Shown: positions 28,367-38,171, numbered from the stretch's first letter. The stretch is 64,000 nucleotides of DNA from Streptomyces sp. NBC_01314 (GCF_041435215.1 NZ_CP108394.1:1240001-1304000); one strand, 5' to 3'. Made by a program: numbers and translations. The notes: generated by a model not told the origin, from the letters alone.

Positions 28367-29446
28367 TCACCGGGCCGTCTCCCCTGCGGGGTCGTCGAGC
28401 CGGGCGAGACCGAGTTCGCGGTCGCCGAGCGGCTGGAAGTAGCGCTCCACGTCGGCGTCGGTGACGTCGGCGAGGGCGGCCGGGGACCAGCGGGGGTTGC
28501 GGTCCTTGTCGATGACCTGGGCGCGGACGCCCTCGACCAGGTCGGCGTTGGCCAGGGCCGCGCAGGAGACGCGGTACTCCTGCTCCAGCACTCGCTCCAG
28601 GGAGCCGAGTCGGCGGGCGCGGCGCATGGAGGCCAGGGTGACCTTGAGCGCGGTGGGCGACTTGGCGAGCAGGGTCTCGGCGGTCTCCTTCGCGGCCGGG
28701 TCGCCGTGGGCGAGGAGCCGCCGGACGATCTCCTCGACCGTGTCGGCGGCGAAGCAGGAGTCGATCCACTCCCGCTGACCGGCCAGTTCGCCGGGCGGCG
28801 GCTGCCCCACCTGCCGGGCGACGGCTTCCCTCACGGGCAGTTCGGCGAGGTCGTCGAGCAGGTGCCCGAGCGACGCGGACGGTACGTAGTGGTCGGCGAG
28901 TCCGCACAGCAGGGCGTCACCGGCGCCGATCTGCGCGCCCGTCAGGGCGAGGAGGGTGCCGAGTTCGCCCGGCGCGAGGGCCAGGAGATGGGTGCCGCCG
29001 ACGTCCGGTACGAAGCCGATGCCGGTCTCGGGCATGGCGATCCTCGACCGCTCGGTGACGATGCGGACGCTGCCGTGCGCGGAGACACCGACGCCGCCAC
29101 CCATCACGATCCCGTCCATGACGGCGACGTACGGCTTGGGGTAACGGGCGATTCGGGCGTTGAGGTGGTACTCGTCCCGCCAGAACGCGGCCGAGGCGGT
29201 GCCGTCCCCGTCGCGGGCGTCGTCGTGGACGACGCGGATGTCGCCGCCCGCGCACAGGCCGCGCTCCCCCGCGCCGGTGATCACGACGGTCTCCACGGCC
29301 GGGTCGTGCTCCCAGGCGGTCAGCGCCTCGTCGATGCGCCGCACCATGGCGTGGTTGAGGGCGTTGAGGGCCCTCGGACGGTTGAGGGTCATGTGAGCGG
29401 CCCGGCCGACGGTGTGCAGGAGGACGGGCTCTTCGCCGCCGGTCAT
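28367..29446 (-). CDS. Enoyl-CoA hydratase/isomerase, 3-hydroxyisobutyryl-CoA hydrolase type
   Basis: 359-residue crotonase-fold protein. The long form and sequence blocks fit 3-hydroxyisobutyryl-CoA hydrolase of valine breakdown: LNRPRALNALNHAMVRRI, CAGGDIR, KPYVAVMDGIVMGGGVGVS (oxyanion region), and MPETGIGFVPDVGGTHLL with the catalytic Glu. Its ATG overlaps the stop of an upstream acyl-CoA dehydrogenase tail (ATGA), so it was once the second gene of an operon in which that enzyme, perhaps isobutyryl-CoA dehydrogenase, came first. With the partner mostly deleted, its own promoter and activity are open questions. Confidence 0.83.
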   Translation of the reverse strand: MTGGEEPVLLHTVGRAAHMTLNRPRALNALNHAMVRRIDEALTAWEHDPAVETVVITGAGERGLCAGGDIRVVHDDARDGDGTASAAFWRDEYHLNARIARYPKPYVAVMDGIVMGGGVGVSAHGSVRIVTERSRIAMPETGIGFVPDVGGTHLLALAPGELGTLLALTGAQIGAGDALLCGLADHYVPSASLGHLLDDLAELPVREAVARQVGQPPPGELAGQREWIDSCFAADTVEEIVRRLLAHGDPAAKETAETLLAKSPTALKVTLASMRRARRLGSLERVLEQEYRVSCAALANADLVEGVRAQVIDKDRNPRWSPAALADVTDADVERYFQPLGDRELGLARLDDPAGETAR

Positions 29447-29532
29447 CGGCAGGCCTCCGTCAGGCCTCGGGCCACGCTGACGCGCATGATCTCGTCGCTT
29501 CCTTGCAGGATCTGGTGGGCACGCGGGTCCCG
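29443..29532 (-). pseudogene. C-terminal relic of an acyl-CoA dehydrogenase
   Basis: The minus strand just upstream of the hydrolase encodes RDPRAHQILQGSDEIMRV and then SVARGLTEACR before a stop. This is the conserved C-terminal block of acyl-CoA dehydrogenases (R-x-x-x-H-Q-I-L-x-G-x-x-E-I-M-R). Further upstream similarity stops, so about 350 residues are missing. The ATGA overlap with the next gene is intact, showing the deletion removed the front of a working operon. Confidence 0.75.
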
Positions 29533-29731
29533 GACGATCGCGGTGGGTGCGGTCGCCGGTCCACGCCCGAGTCTGTCGGCGCCCCGGACCGCCGAGCGTA
29601 CCCGACCCGCTCCTCCACACCTCCGCCCCGGGCATGGCCCTTAGATCTCTCCCGGCCCCGAGACCGCCCGAGACCGACAGCGGCCACCGACAGTCCCAAC
29701 GACAGCGCCGCCAGCCCGCCGCTGACGCCAT

Positions 29732-29790
29732 GGCTCACGGCTCACGGCTCACGGCTCACGGCTCACGGCTCACGGCTCACGGCTCACGGC
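29732..29790. repeat. Heptanucleotide tandem array (GGCTCAC)n
   Basis: Eight perfect GGCTCAC units plus a partial one. The array contains the stop codon of the methyltransferase gene (29784-29786, read on the minus strand) and fills the space up to the acyl-CoA dehydrogenase relic side. Seven-base units shift frame, so changes in copy number would alter nothing before the stop, only the 3' flank. Confidence 0.92.
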
Positions 29791-30623
29791 AGAGGCTTGC
29801 GCCAAGTCCTGATCTCGGTGGCCGGAAGACGTTCCGCGAAGCGGTGGTCGGGGGCCGTCTCCTCCAGCAGCGCGCGCAGGTCCCGCTCGAAGTCCGCGAG
29901 CCTGTCGCCGAACAGATGCGGCGCCGAGTCGGACCGGGAGAACGTCCACGCGACGATGTCGTCCGTGGTACGGGTGACGACGTCCCCGGCCGGCACCACA
30001 AGTCGCGCGAAGTCCTCGAAACCGGCGCGCTCGATGACGAGTTCCTCCCCGCCCGGCGTGCCGTTGACGAGCACGCCCTGCCCCGCTCGGCGCACCGGGC
30101 CCAGGTACCGGCGTACCAGGTCAGCGATGCGGTCGTACGGCGGCCCGAGCGCGGGCGGCGGCGCCGGCTCAGGGGGCGAGTCCTTCAGGTCGCTCACGTG
30201 GACGAGCGCGCCGCCCGGCTCCAGCATGTCCAGCGCGGTGGCCGCGACCCGGTCGCGATCCATCCAGTGGAAGGACTGCGCGAACACCACCACCCGGAAC
30301 TCCCCCAGTCCCGCCGGCAGGTCCTCGGCACGGGCGGCCACCCAGCGCGCGTTGGTCACCCCTCGATGTCCGGCCTGTCGCTCGGCCTCGGCCAGCATGT
30401 CCTCGTCCGGATCGACGCCGACGGCCTCCGTGAAGAACCGTGCCATCGGCAGCAGCACGGTCCCCGGGCCGCAGCCGACGTCGAGGAGTCCGCCCCGGCC
30501 GTCCAGACCTAGCGCCTCGGCGAGGGCGTCGGGAAAGCCGGGAGCGTACGGGAGCCGGCCTCGCCCGTAGTGGGCCGCGCTTCCCTGGAAGAGCGTGCGG
30601 TCCCACTCCCATCCCTCAGGCAT
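29784..30623 (-). CDS. Class I SAM-dependent methyltransferase
   Basis: 279-residue methyltransferase. Motif I is LLDVGCGPGTVLLPMA (about 48-63), followed by the acidic VGVDPDEDMLAEAE, motif for adenine VAARAEDLPAGLGEFRVVVFAQSFHWMD and a motif III-like MLEPGGALVHVSD. The F-Q-S-F-H-W-M pattern is common in small-molecule methyltransferases of the ubiE/YcgJ type; the substrate is unknown. ATG 30623 has AAGGGAATC before it and is preferred to an upstream start. The stop codon lies inside a (GGCTCAC)n array. Confidence 0.82.
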   Translation of the reverse strand: MPEGWEWDRTLFQGSAAHYGRGRLPYAPGFPDALAEALGLDGRGGLLDVGCGPGTVLLPMARFFTEAVGVDPDEDMLAEAERQAGHRGVTNARWVAARAEDLPAGLGEFRVVVFAQSFHWMDRDRVAATALDMLEPGGALVHVSDLKDSPPEPAPPPALGPPYDRIADLVRRYLGPVRRAGQGVLVNGTPGGEELVIERAGFEDFARLVVPAGDVVTRTTDDIVAWTFSRSDSAPHLFGDRLADFERDLRALLEETAPDHRFAERLPATEIRTWRKPLP

Positions 30624-30664
30624 GTCGATTCCCTTCACCCGCCCGGTCCGTGCGGACCCGCACG

Positions 30665-30859
30665 CTACTCGGGTCGGTCGCACTCCTCGACGTACTCCTG
30701 CGGCGGTCCCAGCTCGGGGCGGTCCCGCAACTCCTGCTCCCAGCCGAGTCGTTCGACTTCGAGGACCGTCACCGAGTTCCCGCCTGCGCGAAGCAGGGGT
30801 GCCGGGCAGTACGGCGTGACCTGCGGTCCGATCTCACGATGGCGGCCGACGCCGCAGTT
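30665..30859 (-). pseudogene. C-terminal relic of a GH35-type beta-galactosidase
   Basis: A 64-codon open stretch on the minus strand reads NCGVGRHREIGPQVTPY, then CPAPLLRAGGNSVTVLEVE, and ends ELGPPQEYVEECDRPE before TAG. The order G-R-x-x-x-I-G-P-Q-x-T-x-Y-x-P-A-P-L-L-R and the following N-x-V-x-V-L-E are the C-terminal jelly-roll end of family 35 glycoside hydrolases. The catalytic barrel (over 400 residues) is absent. Within 30860-31077 no frame continues it. Confidence 0.65.
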
Positions 30860-31077
30860 CGGTGGCCGCGAACCCCGCCCGCGCGGTCACGGAGCCGGGC
30901 GCGCGTGGTCCCGGGCCCGGTGGCGACCGCGTCGGCCAACTCGTCGGTCGTCGTCGGACCATTCCCGCATGCGAGGTTGCCGGTTCCGTCGACACGCAGT
31001 TCGGGGGAGTCGGGATCGGCGACACCGACGAGGTACCGCCGCCGGTGACCGGTTCGCGCGTCCGTAGGAGGAGCCTG

Positions 31078-31296
31078 CTAGAAGGCGAAGCCGAGCAGGG
31101 CGACTTCGAGGGGAAGCGCGGGGCGCTCGGGCAGAGCCGGAGGGTCCTGGCCGCGGCCGGTGTGCGTGGGCGGGACGGGGCGCAGGGCCTTGATTCCGTC
31201 GGCGGCCCATTCCGCGTCCGTCGGAGGCAGCGACAGGGTCATGCGCCGGCCGTCAGCCAGCGTGGTCTCGATCTTGGTCGGGTCGTTCGTCGTCAT
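31078..31296 (-). CDS. Small hypothetical protein
   Basis: 72-residue protein starting MTTNDPTKIETTLADGRRMTLSLPP, with a middle AEWAADGIKALRPVPP and a Pro/Leu-rich end. Codon use (G/C at third positions) fits a gene. The ribosome site is weak (AGCAGGG). No domain, signal or membrane segment seen. It may be a short standalone protein or the remnant of something longer. Confidence 0.4.
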   Translation of the reverse strand: MTTNDPTKIETTLADGRRMTLSLPPTDAEWAADGIKALRPVPPTHTGRGQDPPALPERPALPLEVALLGFAF

Positions 31297-31394
31297 GGCA
31301 ACCCTGCTTCCGTCGCGCACCAGGTGCGTTCAGCCTCAACAAGATGGACGCCAGTTCGATCCAAGAAGTTCCCGCCCGCCCCCTCTCAACGCAC

Positions 31395-31434
31395 CACCGG
31401 GCCACCGGGCCACCGGGCCACCGGGCCACCGGGC
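31395..31434. repeat. Octanucleotide tandem repeat (CACCGGGC)5
   Basis: Five perfect CACCGGGC copies in the gap between the small hypothetical gene and the SDR relic. The array is flanked by a further CAC. No gene overlaps it. Confidence 0.92.
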
Positions 31435-31460
31435 AGACCCTCCCCCGAAAGAGCCGCGCT

Positions 31461-32194
31461 CTAGGCAGAACCACCGTTGCTCATGAGCAGTTGGCCGTTG
31501 ATCCACTGACCTTCGTGGGAGCAGAGGAAGTCGACGAGGTGGGCGGTGTCCTGTGGGGTGCCCAGGCGGCCGAGCGGGGTGGCGCGGACGCAGTGTGCCC
31601 GGACTTCCTCGGTCATCCAGCCCGTGTCGACCGGGCCGGGGTTGACGACGTTGGCGGTCACGCCGAGGTGGGCGAGTTCATGGGCGGCGGCGAGGGTGAT
31701 CCGGTCCATGGCTCCCTTGCTCGCCCCGTAGGGGAGGTTGCCCACGGTGTGGTCGCTGGTGAGGCTGACGATCCGGCCGCTCCCCGGCTCAACCGCGAAA
31801 CGGCGCCCGAACTCACGGATGAGCAGCCAGGTGGCGCGTGCGTTGACGGTGAAGTGGCGGTCGAAGCTCTCGACGGTGGTGTCGAGGAGACCGGAGTCGA
31901 CCGACTCGCAGTGACACATGACCAACGCGGTGACGCCGCCGTGACGGACGCGCCGTGTGCGGCCAGGGATCGACTGATCACCTCCGTCGCCCCGGACTCC
32001 CTGCCCCAGGGCATGCGGTCGTCGTAGGGCGGCCAGTGGGTGAAGGCGACGTCCCACCCCGACGCACCCAGCCGACGGGCGATGCCGACGCCGATACCGG
32101 CGGTACGGCCCACGCCGGTGACCAAGGCCCGCGGGCGGGGCGCGGAAGGGTTTCCGTCCTGGGTGAACCGGTCCTGCTCACTGCTGTTCGTCAC
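31461..32194 (-). pseudogene. Short-chain dehydrogenase/reductase, broken by frameshift and deletion
   Basis: The N-terminal part starts at GTG 32194 and has the Rossmann block RALVTGVGRTAGIGVGIARRLG; the C-terminal part has NARATWLLIREFG, the active-site YGASKGAMDRITLAAAHELAHLGVTANVVNPGPVDTGWM and an SDR-like ending LMSNGGSA. The two parts are in different frames, joined near 31935-31945, where GASVTA of one frame abuts GVTALVMCHCES of the other. A normal protein needs roughly 25 more residues (the NAD-binding D-x-x-D strand and helix) here. So a deletion, perhaps between two VTAL-coding repeats, also shifted the frame. The product is likely non-functional. Confidence 0.75.
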
Positions 32195-32360
32195 GGCGTG
32201 CGATCGTCCCCGAGCAGCGCGGCACCGTCAAACTCGTTTCTCAGGACCGGGTTCCCCTGTTCGGGCCCACCGGAAATGTGAACTGACGTACGGAGTACGG
32301 GTGTCGGGACGTAAGTTGTGTCTGAAACTCCTCGCTTCGGCTGAAAGACGGACGGTAGAC

Positions 32361-33176
32361 ATGACCGACCACGCGACCACGCCCGGACCTGCGGCGCATC
32401 AGAAGATCGACACCTCGGTGCCCCACTCGGCCCGCATCTGGAACTACTGGCTGGGCGGGAAGGACAACTACCCCGTCGACGAGCAGGCCGGTGACGCGTA
32501 CACCGCCGTCTTCCCCGGCATCGTGACCATCGCCCGCAGCAGCCGCGCCTTCCTGCGCCGCAACATCACGTACTTGGTCGCCGAGGCGGGCATACGGCAG
32601 TTCCTGGACGTCGGAACGGGTCTGCCGACCGCCGACAACACCCATGAGGTCGCGCAGCGGATCGCGCCCGAGACCCGGATCGTCTACGTCGACAACGACC
32701 CGATGGTCCTGGCCCACGCCCGTGCCCTGCTCTACTCCACGCCACAGGGGGCGACCGCCTACGTCGACTCCAACGTGCTCGACCCGGACCGTATCCTCGC
32801 GGCCGCCGCCGACACGCTGGACCTCAGCCGGCCCACCGCGCTGATCCTCAGCAACATCCTGGGCCACGTGGCCGACCATGACCGGGCGCGCTCCATCATC
32901 GACCGTCTGCTGGGGGCGCTGCCGTCCGGGAGCTACCTCTCCATCAACGACGGCTCCCGTGGCATCGACCCGGTCTTCGAACGGGCCCAGGACGGGTACA
33001 ACGAGAGCGGCGCCGTGCCGTACAACCTGCGCACCGTCGACGAGATCACCTCGTTCTTCGACGGCCTGGAACTCCTGGACCCCGGCGTCGTCTCGGTCCC
33101 CCTCTGGCGCCCGGACACCACCGACCCGGCCCCGCAGGTCGTCGCCGAACACGGCGGCCTCGCCCGCAAGCCGTGA
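32361..33176 (+). CDS. DUF574 (S-adenosyl methyltransferase) family protein
   Basis: 271-residue methyltransferase of the actinobacterial PF04672 family, abundant in Streptomyces and often near regulatory ATPase/roadblock genes. Diagnostic blocks: SARIWNYWLGGKDNYPVDEQAGD near the N-terminus, FLDVGTGLPTADNTHEVAQ for SAM binding, VYVDNDPMVLAHARALL, ILSNILGHVAD and SYLSINDG. The target is not known. Start ATG 32361 begins the conserved region; the ribosome site is weak. It is divergent from the broken SDR gene. Confidence 0.9.
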   Translation: MTDHATTPGPAAHQKIDTSVPHSARIWNYWLGGKDNYPVDEQAGDAYTAVFPGIVTIARSSRAFLRRNITYLVAEAGIRQFLDVGTGLPTADNTHEVAQRIAPETRIVYVDNDPMVLAHARALLYSTPQGATAYVDSNVLDPDRILAAAADTLDLSRPTALILSNILGHVADHDRARSIIDRLLGALPSGSYLSINDGSRGIDPVFERAQDGYNESGAVPYNLRTVDEITSFFDGLELLDPGVVSVPLWRPDTTDPAPQVVAEHGGLARKP

Positions 33177-33567
33177 TGCCGCATTGCCCCGAAACTGTCA
33201 CGCCGTGATGCCGTGATGTGAAGTGGTGCGGGTCTGGGGGGTTTCACCACCATCCAGGCCCGCTCTGCTGTCTTCGGGCTCCCGAGCAGGGCCGGTGAGT
33301 GCCGACGACCGCGTACGCCCCACTCCGAGCGCCGCCGCCGGGAAGCGCCAGGTCACCAATGGTCGATGATCGATCAGTTTCCGGCCAAAGACTTGATATG
33401 CCCCTGACATACCTGGCTCGCGTCTGTCACTCTGTGTCCATCCCGTCTCACGACGGCGCACGCGCACCCGCATCGCAGTACTCCCTGCACTACCCGGTGC
33501 CTCGACCCGTGCACCGGGTCCTTCGTACGGCCGTTCGTCCAACGTCGGCCGCAGCTAAGGAGTTCGC
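33177..33567. other. Intergenic region before the protease gene
   Basis: 391 bp with no gene found. It contains a GTGGTG...CACCAC inverted repeat around 33223-33252 just after the methyltransferase, which may be part of a terminator, and the protease promoter should be near its right end. I cannot place -35/-10 with confidence. Confidence 0.4.
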
Positions 33568-35847
33568 GTGAGATCCACCCCCCACAGACGTACCACGGCC
33601 ACGGCCGCCCTCGTTGTCGCGGCGGCGATGCTCGCCGTCGCCGTCCCGGGCGCCCCGGCGATGGCACGCGGTGACGGCGGCGAAGGCACCGCCCGTACCG
33701 CGGCCGCGAAGCCGGACCGCGGGGCCCTGCCCGCGCAGCTCACTCCCGCCCAGCGCAAGACCCTCATCCGCAAGGCCGAGAAGGCCACGGACACCACCGC
33801 GGACCGCCTTGACCTGGGCGGCAAGGAGGAGTTGCGGGTCCGTGACGTCGTCAAGGACGCCGACGGCACCGTGCACACCCGCTACGAGCGCACCTACGCC
33901 GGACTCCCGGTGCTCGGCGGCGACCTGGTCGTCCACGCCGCCAAGAGCGGCGCGGTCGAGAGTGTCACCCGGGCCTACAAGCCCGAGTTGAAGGTCTCGG
34001 ACCTCAGCGCCGGGATCACCGGGGCCGCGGCCGAGAAGCAGGCGCTCGCGGCGGCCAAGGAGGAAGGTTCCTCCAAGACCGAGGCGGACAGCAGCCGCAA
34101 GGTCGTCTGGGCCGCGAAGGGCACGCCGACCCTCGCATACGAGACCGTCGTGAGCGGCTTCCAGCACGACGACACACCCAGCGAACTGCACGTCATCACC
34201 GACGCGCAGACCGGGAAGAAGCTGTTCGAGTACGAGGCCGTGCACACCGGCACGGGCAACACCCGCTACAGCGGCTCGGTCACGCTCGGCACCAGCCAGT
34301 CGGGCTCGTCGTACACACTGACCGACGCGGACCGGGGCAACCACCGGACGTACAACCTGAACCGCGGCTCGTCCGGGACGGGCACGCTGTTCAGCGGGAC
34401 CGACGACGTCTGGGGCGACGGGACCGCCGCCGACCTGGAGACCGCCGGCGCGGACGCGCACTACGGGGCCGCGCTGACCTGGGACTACTACAAGAACGTC
34501 CACGGTCGGAACGGGCTGCGCAACGACGGGGTCGCGCCGTACAGCCGGGTCCACTACGGCAACAACTACGTCAACGCGTTCTGGCAGGACTCCTGCTTCT
34601 GCATGACGTACGGCGACGGGTCGGGCAACGCCAACCCGCTCACCTCGATCGACGTGGCCGCGCACGAGATGACGCACGGTCTGACCTCGGTCACCGCCGG
34701 CCTCAACTACAGCGGTGAGTCCGGTGGGTTGAACGAGGCGACCTCCGACATCTTCGCCGCCGCCGTGGAGTTCGCCGCCGGCAACACCAGCGATGTCGGG
34801 GACTACCTCGTCGGCGAGAAGATCGACATCAACGGCGACGGCACGCCGCTGCGGTACATGGACAAGCCCAGCAGGGACGGCTCCTCGCGCGACTACTGGT
34901 CCTCCACGCTCGGCAACGTCGACGTCCACTACTCCTCGGGCCCGGCCAACCACTGGTACTACCTGGCCTCCGAGGGCAACGGCGCGAAGGTCGTCAACGG
35001 CGTCTCCTACGACTCGCCGACCTTCGACGGGCTTCCGGTGACGCCGATAGGCCGGGACGCCGCCGAGAAGATCTGGTTCCGGGCGCTCACCACGTACATG
35101 ACGTCCACGACCAACTACGCGGCCGCCCGCACCGCCACCCTGCAGGCCGCCGCCGACCTGTACGGGCTCGGCTCGGTGACCTACAACAACACCGCCAACG
35201 CCTGGGCCGCGATCAACGTCGGCTCCCGGATCCTCGACGGCGTGACGGTGGTCCCGCCGGCCGCCCAGTACTCCCTGACCGGCCAGGCCGTCACGCTGGA
35301 CGTCCAGGCGTCGTCCACGAACGCCGGCGCCCTGTCGTACGAGGCCACCGGTCTGCCCGACGGGCTGTCCATCGACGCCGCCACGGGCCGCGTCTCGGGT
35401 ACGCCGACCACGGCCGGCAACTGGACGCCGACCATCACCGTGACGGACGCGGCAGACGAGACCGGTACGGCGAGCTTCGCCTGGCGCGTGGACGAGGAGG
35501 GGAACCAGTCGGTGTTCGAGAACACCGCCGACTACCAGATCCCCGACAACTCCACCGTCGAGTCCCCGATCAACGTCAACCGGGCCGGAGCGGCGTCCAG
35601 CGCGCTCACCGTGGACGTGAACATCGTCCACACCTGGCGCGGTGACCTGGTCATCGACCTCGTGGCCCCGGACGGTACGGCGTACCGGCTGAAGAACTCC
35701 GCCTCGTCCGACTCGGCCGACAACGTGGTCGCGACGTACACGGTGGACGCCGCCTCCGAGACCGCCGCGGGCACCTGGAAACTGCGGGTCCAGGACGTGG
35801 CCAGCCTCGACACCGGTTACATCAACAGCTGGAAGCTGACGTTCTGA
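33568..35847 (+). CDS. Secreted M4 (thermolysin-like) metalloprotease with P-domain
   Basis: 759-residue secreted zinc endopeptidase. A signal peptide (RRTTATAALVVAAAMLAVAVPGAPAMA region) leads to an FTP/PepSY propeptide (about 50-225), then the M4 catalytic domain with HEMTH (366-370), GGLNEATSDIF providing the third zinc ligand Glu, and the substrate-site ANHWYYL. After it come a putative Ig-like domain (about 570-640) and a C-terminal proprotein-convertase P-domain (about 650-759), common in exported actinobacterial proteases. GTG 33568 has TAAGGAG in front. It is convergent with the MMPL transporter gene. Confidence 0.92.
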   Translation: MRSTPHRRTTATAALVVAAAMLAVAVPGAPAMARGDGGEGTARTAAAKPDRGALPAQLTPAQRKTLIRKAEKATDTTADRLDLGGKEELRVRDVVKDADGTVHTRYERTYAGLPVLGGDLVVHAAKSGAVESVTRAYKPELKVSDLSAGITGAAAEKQALAAAKEEGSSKTEADSSRKVVWAAKGTPTLAYETVVSGFQHDDTPSELHVITDAQTGKKLFEYEAVHTGTGNTRYSGSVTLGTSQSGSSYTLTDADRGNHRTYNLNRGSSGTGTLFSGTDDVWGDGTAADLETAGADAHYGAALTWDYYKNVHGRNGLRNDGVAPYSRVHYGNNYVNAFWQDSCFCMTYGDGSGNANPLTSIDVAAHEMTHGLTSVTAGLNYSGESGGLNEATSDIFAAAVEFAAGNTSDVGDYLVGEKIDINGDGTPLRYMDKPSRDGSSRDYWSSTLGNVDVHYSSGPANHWYYLASEGNGAKVVNGVSYDSPTFDGLPVTPIGRDAAEKIWFRALTTYMTSTTNYAAARTATLQAAADLYGLGSVTYNNTANAWAAINVGSRILDGVTVVPPAAQYSLTGQAVTLDVQASSTNAGALSYEATGLPDGLSIDAATGRVSGTPTTAGNWTPTITVTDAADETGTASFAWRVDEEGNQSVFENTADYQIPDNSTVESPINVNRAGAASSALTVDVNIVHTWRGDLVIDLVAPDGTAYRLKNSASSDSADNVVATYTVDAASETAAGTWKLRVQDVASLDTGYINSWKLTF

Positions 35848-35879
35848 CGCACCGTCAACTAACGTCGCGCTGAAGCAAA

Positions 35880-38171
35880 TCAGCTGCTGAGCGGTCGGTC
35901 CTGCGCCTGCGGGACCGGCCGTTCGGCCGTGTTCCCCTCCGCGTCGATGTGCGGCAGCACGCGGTCCAGCCAGTGCGGGGTCCACCAGGCGTGACGGCCG
36001 AGGAGAGTCATCACCGCCGGGACGAGGAGCAGCCGTACGACCGTCGCGTCGATGAGGACACTCACGGCGAGGCCGAGGCCGAGCATCTTGACGACGATGT
36101 TGTCGCTGATGATGAACGCGGCGAAGACGCTCACCATGATCAGGGCGGCACAGGTGATGACGCGCGCGGTGATCTCCAGGGCGTGGGCGACGGCGGCGCG
36201 GGCGTCGCCGGTCTGCAGCCAGGCCTCGTGGACACGGGAGAGCAGGAAGATCTCGTAGTCCATGCTCAGCCCGAAGATGATGGCGAACATCATCATCGGG
36301 ACGTAGCTCTCGATGGGCACCTTGCCGGAAACACCCAGGGCGGGGCCGCCCCAGCCCCATTGGAAGACGGCGACGACCACACCGTACGAGGCGGTGATGG
36401 ACAGGACGTTGAGAGCCGCCGCCTTCAACGCGACGAGCAGGCCCCGGAAGACGATGAGGATGATCAGGAAGGCCAGGGCCACGACGACGGCGATGATCAG
36501 CGGCAGTCGGCTCGCCACGATGTCGCGGAAGTCGACCTGGGCGGCCGTGGTGCCGGTGACGTACCCCTCGGCCTTGGTTCCGGAGACGGAGGCGGGCAGC
36601 GTGTCGTCGACCAGGCGGTTCACCAGGTCCGTGGTGTCGGCGTTCTGCGGGGACTCCTTCGAGTAGACCGTGCCGACGAGGACGTCCCCGTCCTGGGTGA
36701 CGGAGAGCGGGGTGACCGCGTGCGCTCCCTCCACGGCGTCGAGGTTCTTCTGCGCGGTGCTCTGGAGGCTCTGGCGGTCGGACGACGGGACGGAGGTCTG
36801 GTCGATGACGACGGTGAGCGGGCCGTTGGAGCCGGGGCCGAAGGCGTCGGTCATCAGGTCGTAGGCGCGCCGGTCGGTGAAGGAGGTGGGGTCGGCACCG
36901 TCGCCGATGTGGCCGAGCTGGATGGAGAAGACCGGGATGGCGAGGATCGCGATGGTCGTGACACCCGCGGCCAGGAACTGCCAGGGCCGGTGCTCCACGC
37001 GCTGGGCATAGCGGTGCCAGGTGCCCTCGATCTCGGCGCCCTCCTCGACGCCTGTCTCGGCGACCGGCCTGCGCACGTGGTAGCGGTCGATGCGGCGGCC
37101 GATGAGCCCCAGCAGGGCCGGGACGAGGGTCAGGGCGCCGATGACCGCCGAGACCACGGTGACGGCGGCCGCGAGGCCGAGTTTCCCGATGAAACTCACC
37201 CCGGACGTGTACAGCCCGCACAGGGCGATGATCACCGTGCAGCCGGAGACGAGGACGGCGCGGCCACTGGTCGCCACGGCGTAACCGGCCGCGCGCACCG
37301 GGTCGGCGCCGTTCATGAGGTTCTGCCGGTGACGGGTGATCAGGAACAGGGCGTAGTCGATGCCCACGCCGAGGCCGATCATCGTCGCCAGGGTCGGGGA
37401 GACGGTGGCGAACGTGAAGGCGGAGGCGAGCAGCCCGAGACAGGCGAGGCCGCCGACCGCGCTCAGCAGCGCGGTCACCAGGGGCAGACCGGCCGCGATC
37501 ACACTGCCGAAGCCGACGAGCAGGACGACGATCGCCACCGCGAACCCGATGAGTTCGCTCACCCGGTCGTCGGCCGCGGGACGGGCCAGTTCGCCGAGCG
37601 GTCCGCCGTACTCGACCTCGGCGCCCGCCGACCGCAGCGGCTGGACCGAGTCGTCCACGCCGTCGAGGTAGCTGTCCTTGAGGGTCGAGGGCTGCACATC
37701 GAAGCGGACGGTGATGTACGCGGTCTTCTGGTCGGACGACAGCGGGCCGACGTTCGGCTGCTGCGACTGGGACGACGACTGCGACGGCTGTGTGGAAGGT
37801 GCGGTGAGCGGGTTCTGCACCGACAGCACGTGCGGAAGTTTCTGCAGGTCGTCGACCGTGTCGGACATCTGGGAGCCGAGGGAGGTGAGCGCCTTGTCCT
37901 TGTCGTGCAGGACGATCTGGCTGCTGTAGCCGCCGGCCGCCGGATCGTGCTTCTCCAGGACGTCCAGGCCTTCCGTGGACTGCACGCCCGGGAGGTCGAA
38001 GTCGTCCGAGTAGTCGCCGCCGTAGGACCGGTTCAGCACCTGCAGGGCCGCGAGGGCGACCAGCCAGGCGACGATGACGACCACGAAGTGCCGGGCGCAC
38101 CACTCGCCGAGCCGCCGCAGCCTGCCCGCGGCCTTGGCCCCGCCTTCCCCACCGGAACGACCTGAGCGCAT
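35880..38171 (-). CDS. MMPL/RND family transporter
   Basis: 763-residue membrane protein with two repeats of a large outer loop followed by five or six helices, the RND/MMPL plan. Helix 1 is [16 protein letters not shown], and [17 protein letters not shown] and [25 protein letters not shown] are the paired helix-4-type segments with the proton-relay Asp (DYALF, DYEIF). MMPL proteins export lipids or small molecules. ATG 38171 is preferred over GTG 38183, as GGGAGAG lies just ahead. No lipid biosynthesis genes are adjacent, so the substrate is unknown. Confidence 0.9.
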   Translation of the reverse strand: MRSGRSGGEGGAKAAGRLRRLGEWCARHFVVVIVAWLVALAALQVLNRSYGGDYSDDFDLPGVQSTEGLDVLEKHDPAAGGYSSQIVLHDKDKALTSLGSQMSDTVDDLQKLPHVLSVQNPLTAPSTQPSQSSSQSQQPNVGPLSSDQKTAYITVRFDVQPSTLKDSYLDGVDDSVQPLRSAGAEVEYGGPLGELARPAADDRVSELIGFAVAIVVLLVGFGSVIAAGLPLVTALLSAVGGLACLGLLASAFTFATVSPTLATMIGLGVGIDYALFLITRHRQNLMNGADPVRAAGYAVATSGRAVLVSGCTVIIALCGLYTSGVSFIGKLGLAAAVTVVSAVIGALTLVPALLGLIGRRIDRYHVRRPVAETGVEEGAEIEGTWHRYAQRVEHRPWQFLAAGVTTIAILAIPVFSIQLGHIGDGADPTSFTDRRAYDLMTDAFGPGSNGPLTVVIDQTSVPSSDRQSLQSTAQKNLDAVEGAHAVTPLSVTQDGDVLVGTVYSKESPQNADTTDLVNRLVDDTLPASVSGTKAEGYVTGTTAAQVDFRDIVASRLPLIIAVVVALAFLIILIVFRGLLVALKAAALNVLSITASYGVVVAVFQWGWGGPALGVSGKVPIESYVPMMMFAIIFGLSMDYEIFLLSRVHEAWLQTGDARAAVAHALEITARVITCAALIMVSVFAAFIISDNIVVKMLGLGLAVSVLIDATVVRLLLVPAVMTLLGRHAWWTPHWLDRVLPHIDAEGNTAERPVPQAQDRPLSS

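Noticed and set aside
29732..29790. CRISPR-like array
   Set aside because: Units are 7 bp without spacers; it is a simple tandem repeat. No cas genes are present.
30862..31464. Plus-strand frame of about 200 codons
   Set aside because: It lies opposite the small hypothetical gene, its sequence is low-complexity with repeated RATGPPGH, and it covers the octanucleotide array; no domain.
33490..38103. Very long open frame on the minus strand across the protease and MMPL genes
   Set aside because: It is a shadow of real genes: the protein is Arg/Gly-rich with no domain, and it overlaps two well-supported genes (M4 protease and MMPL).
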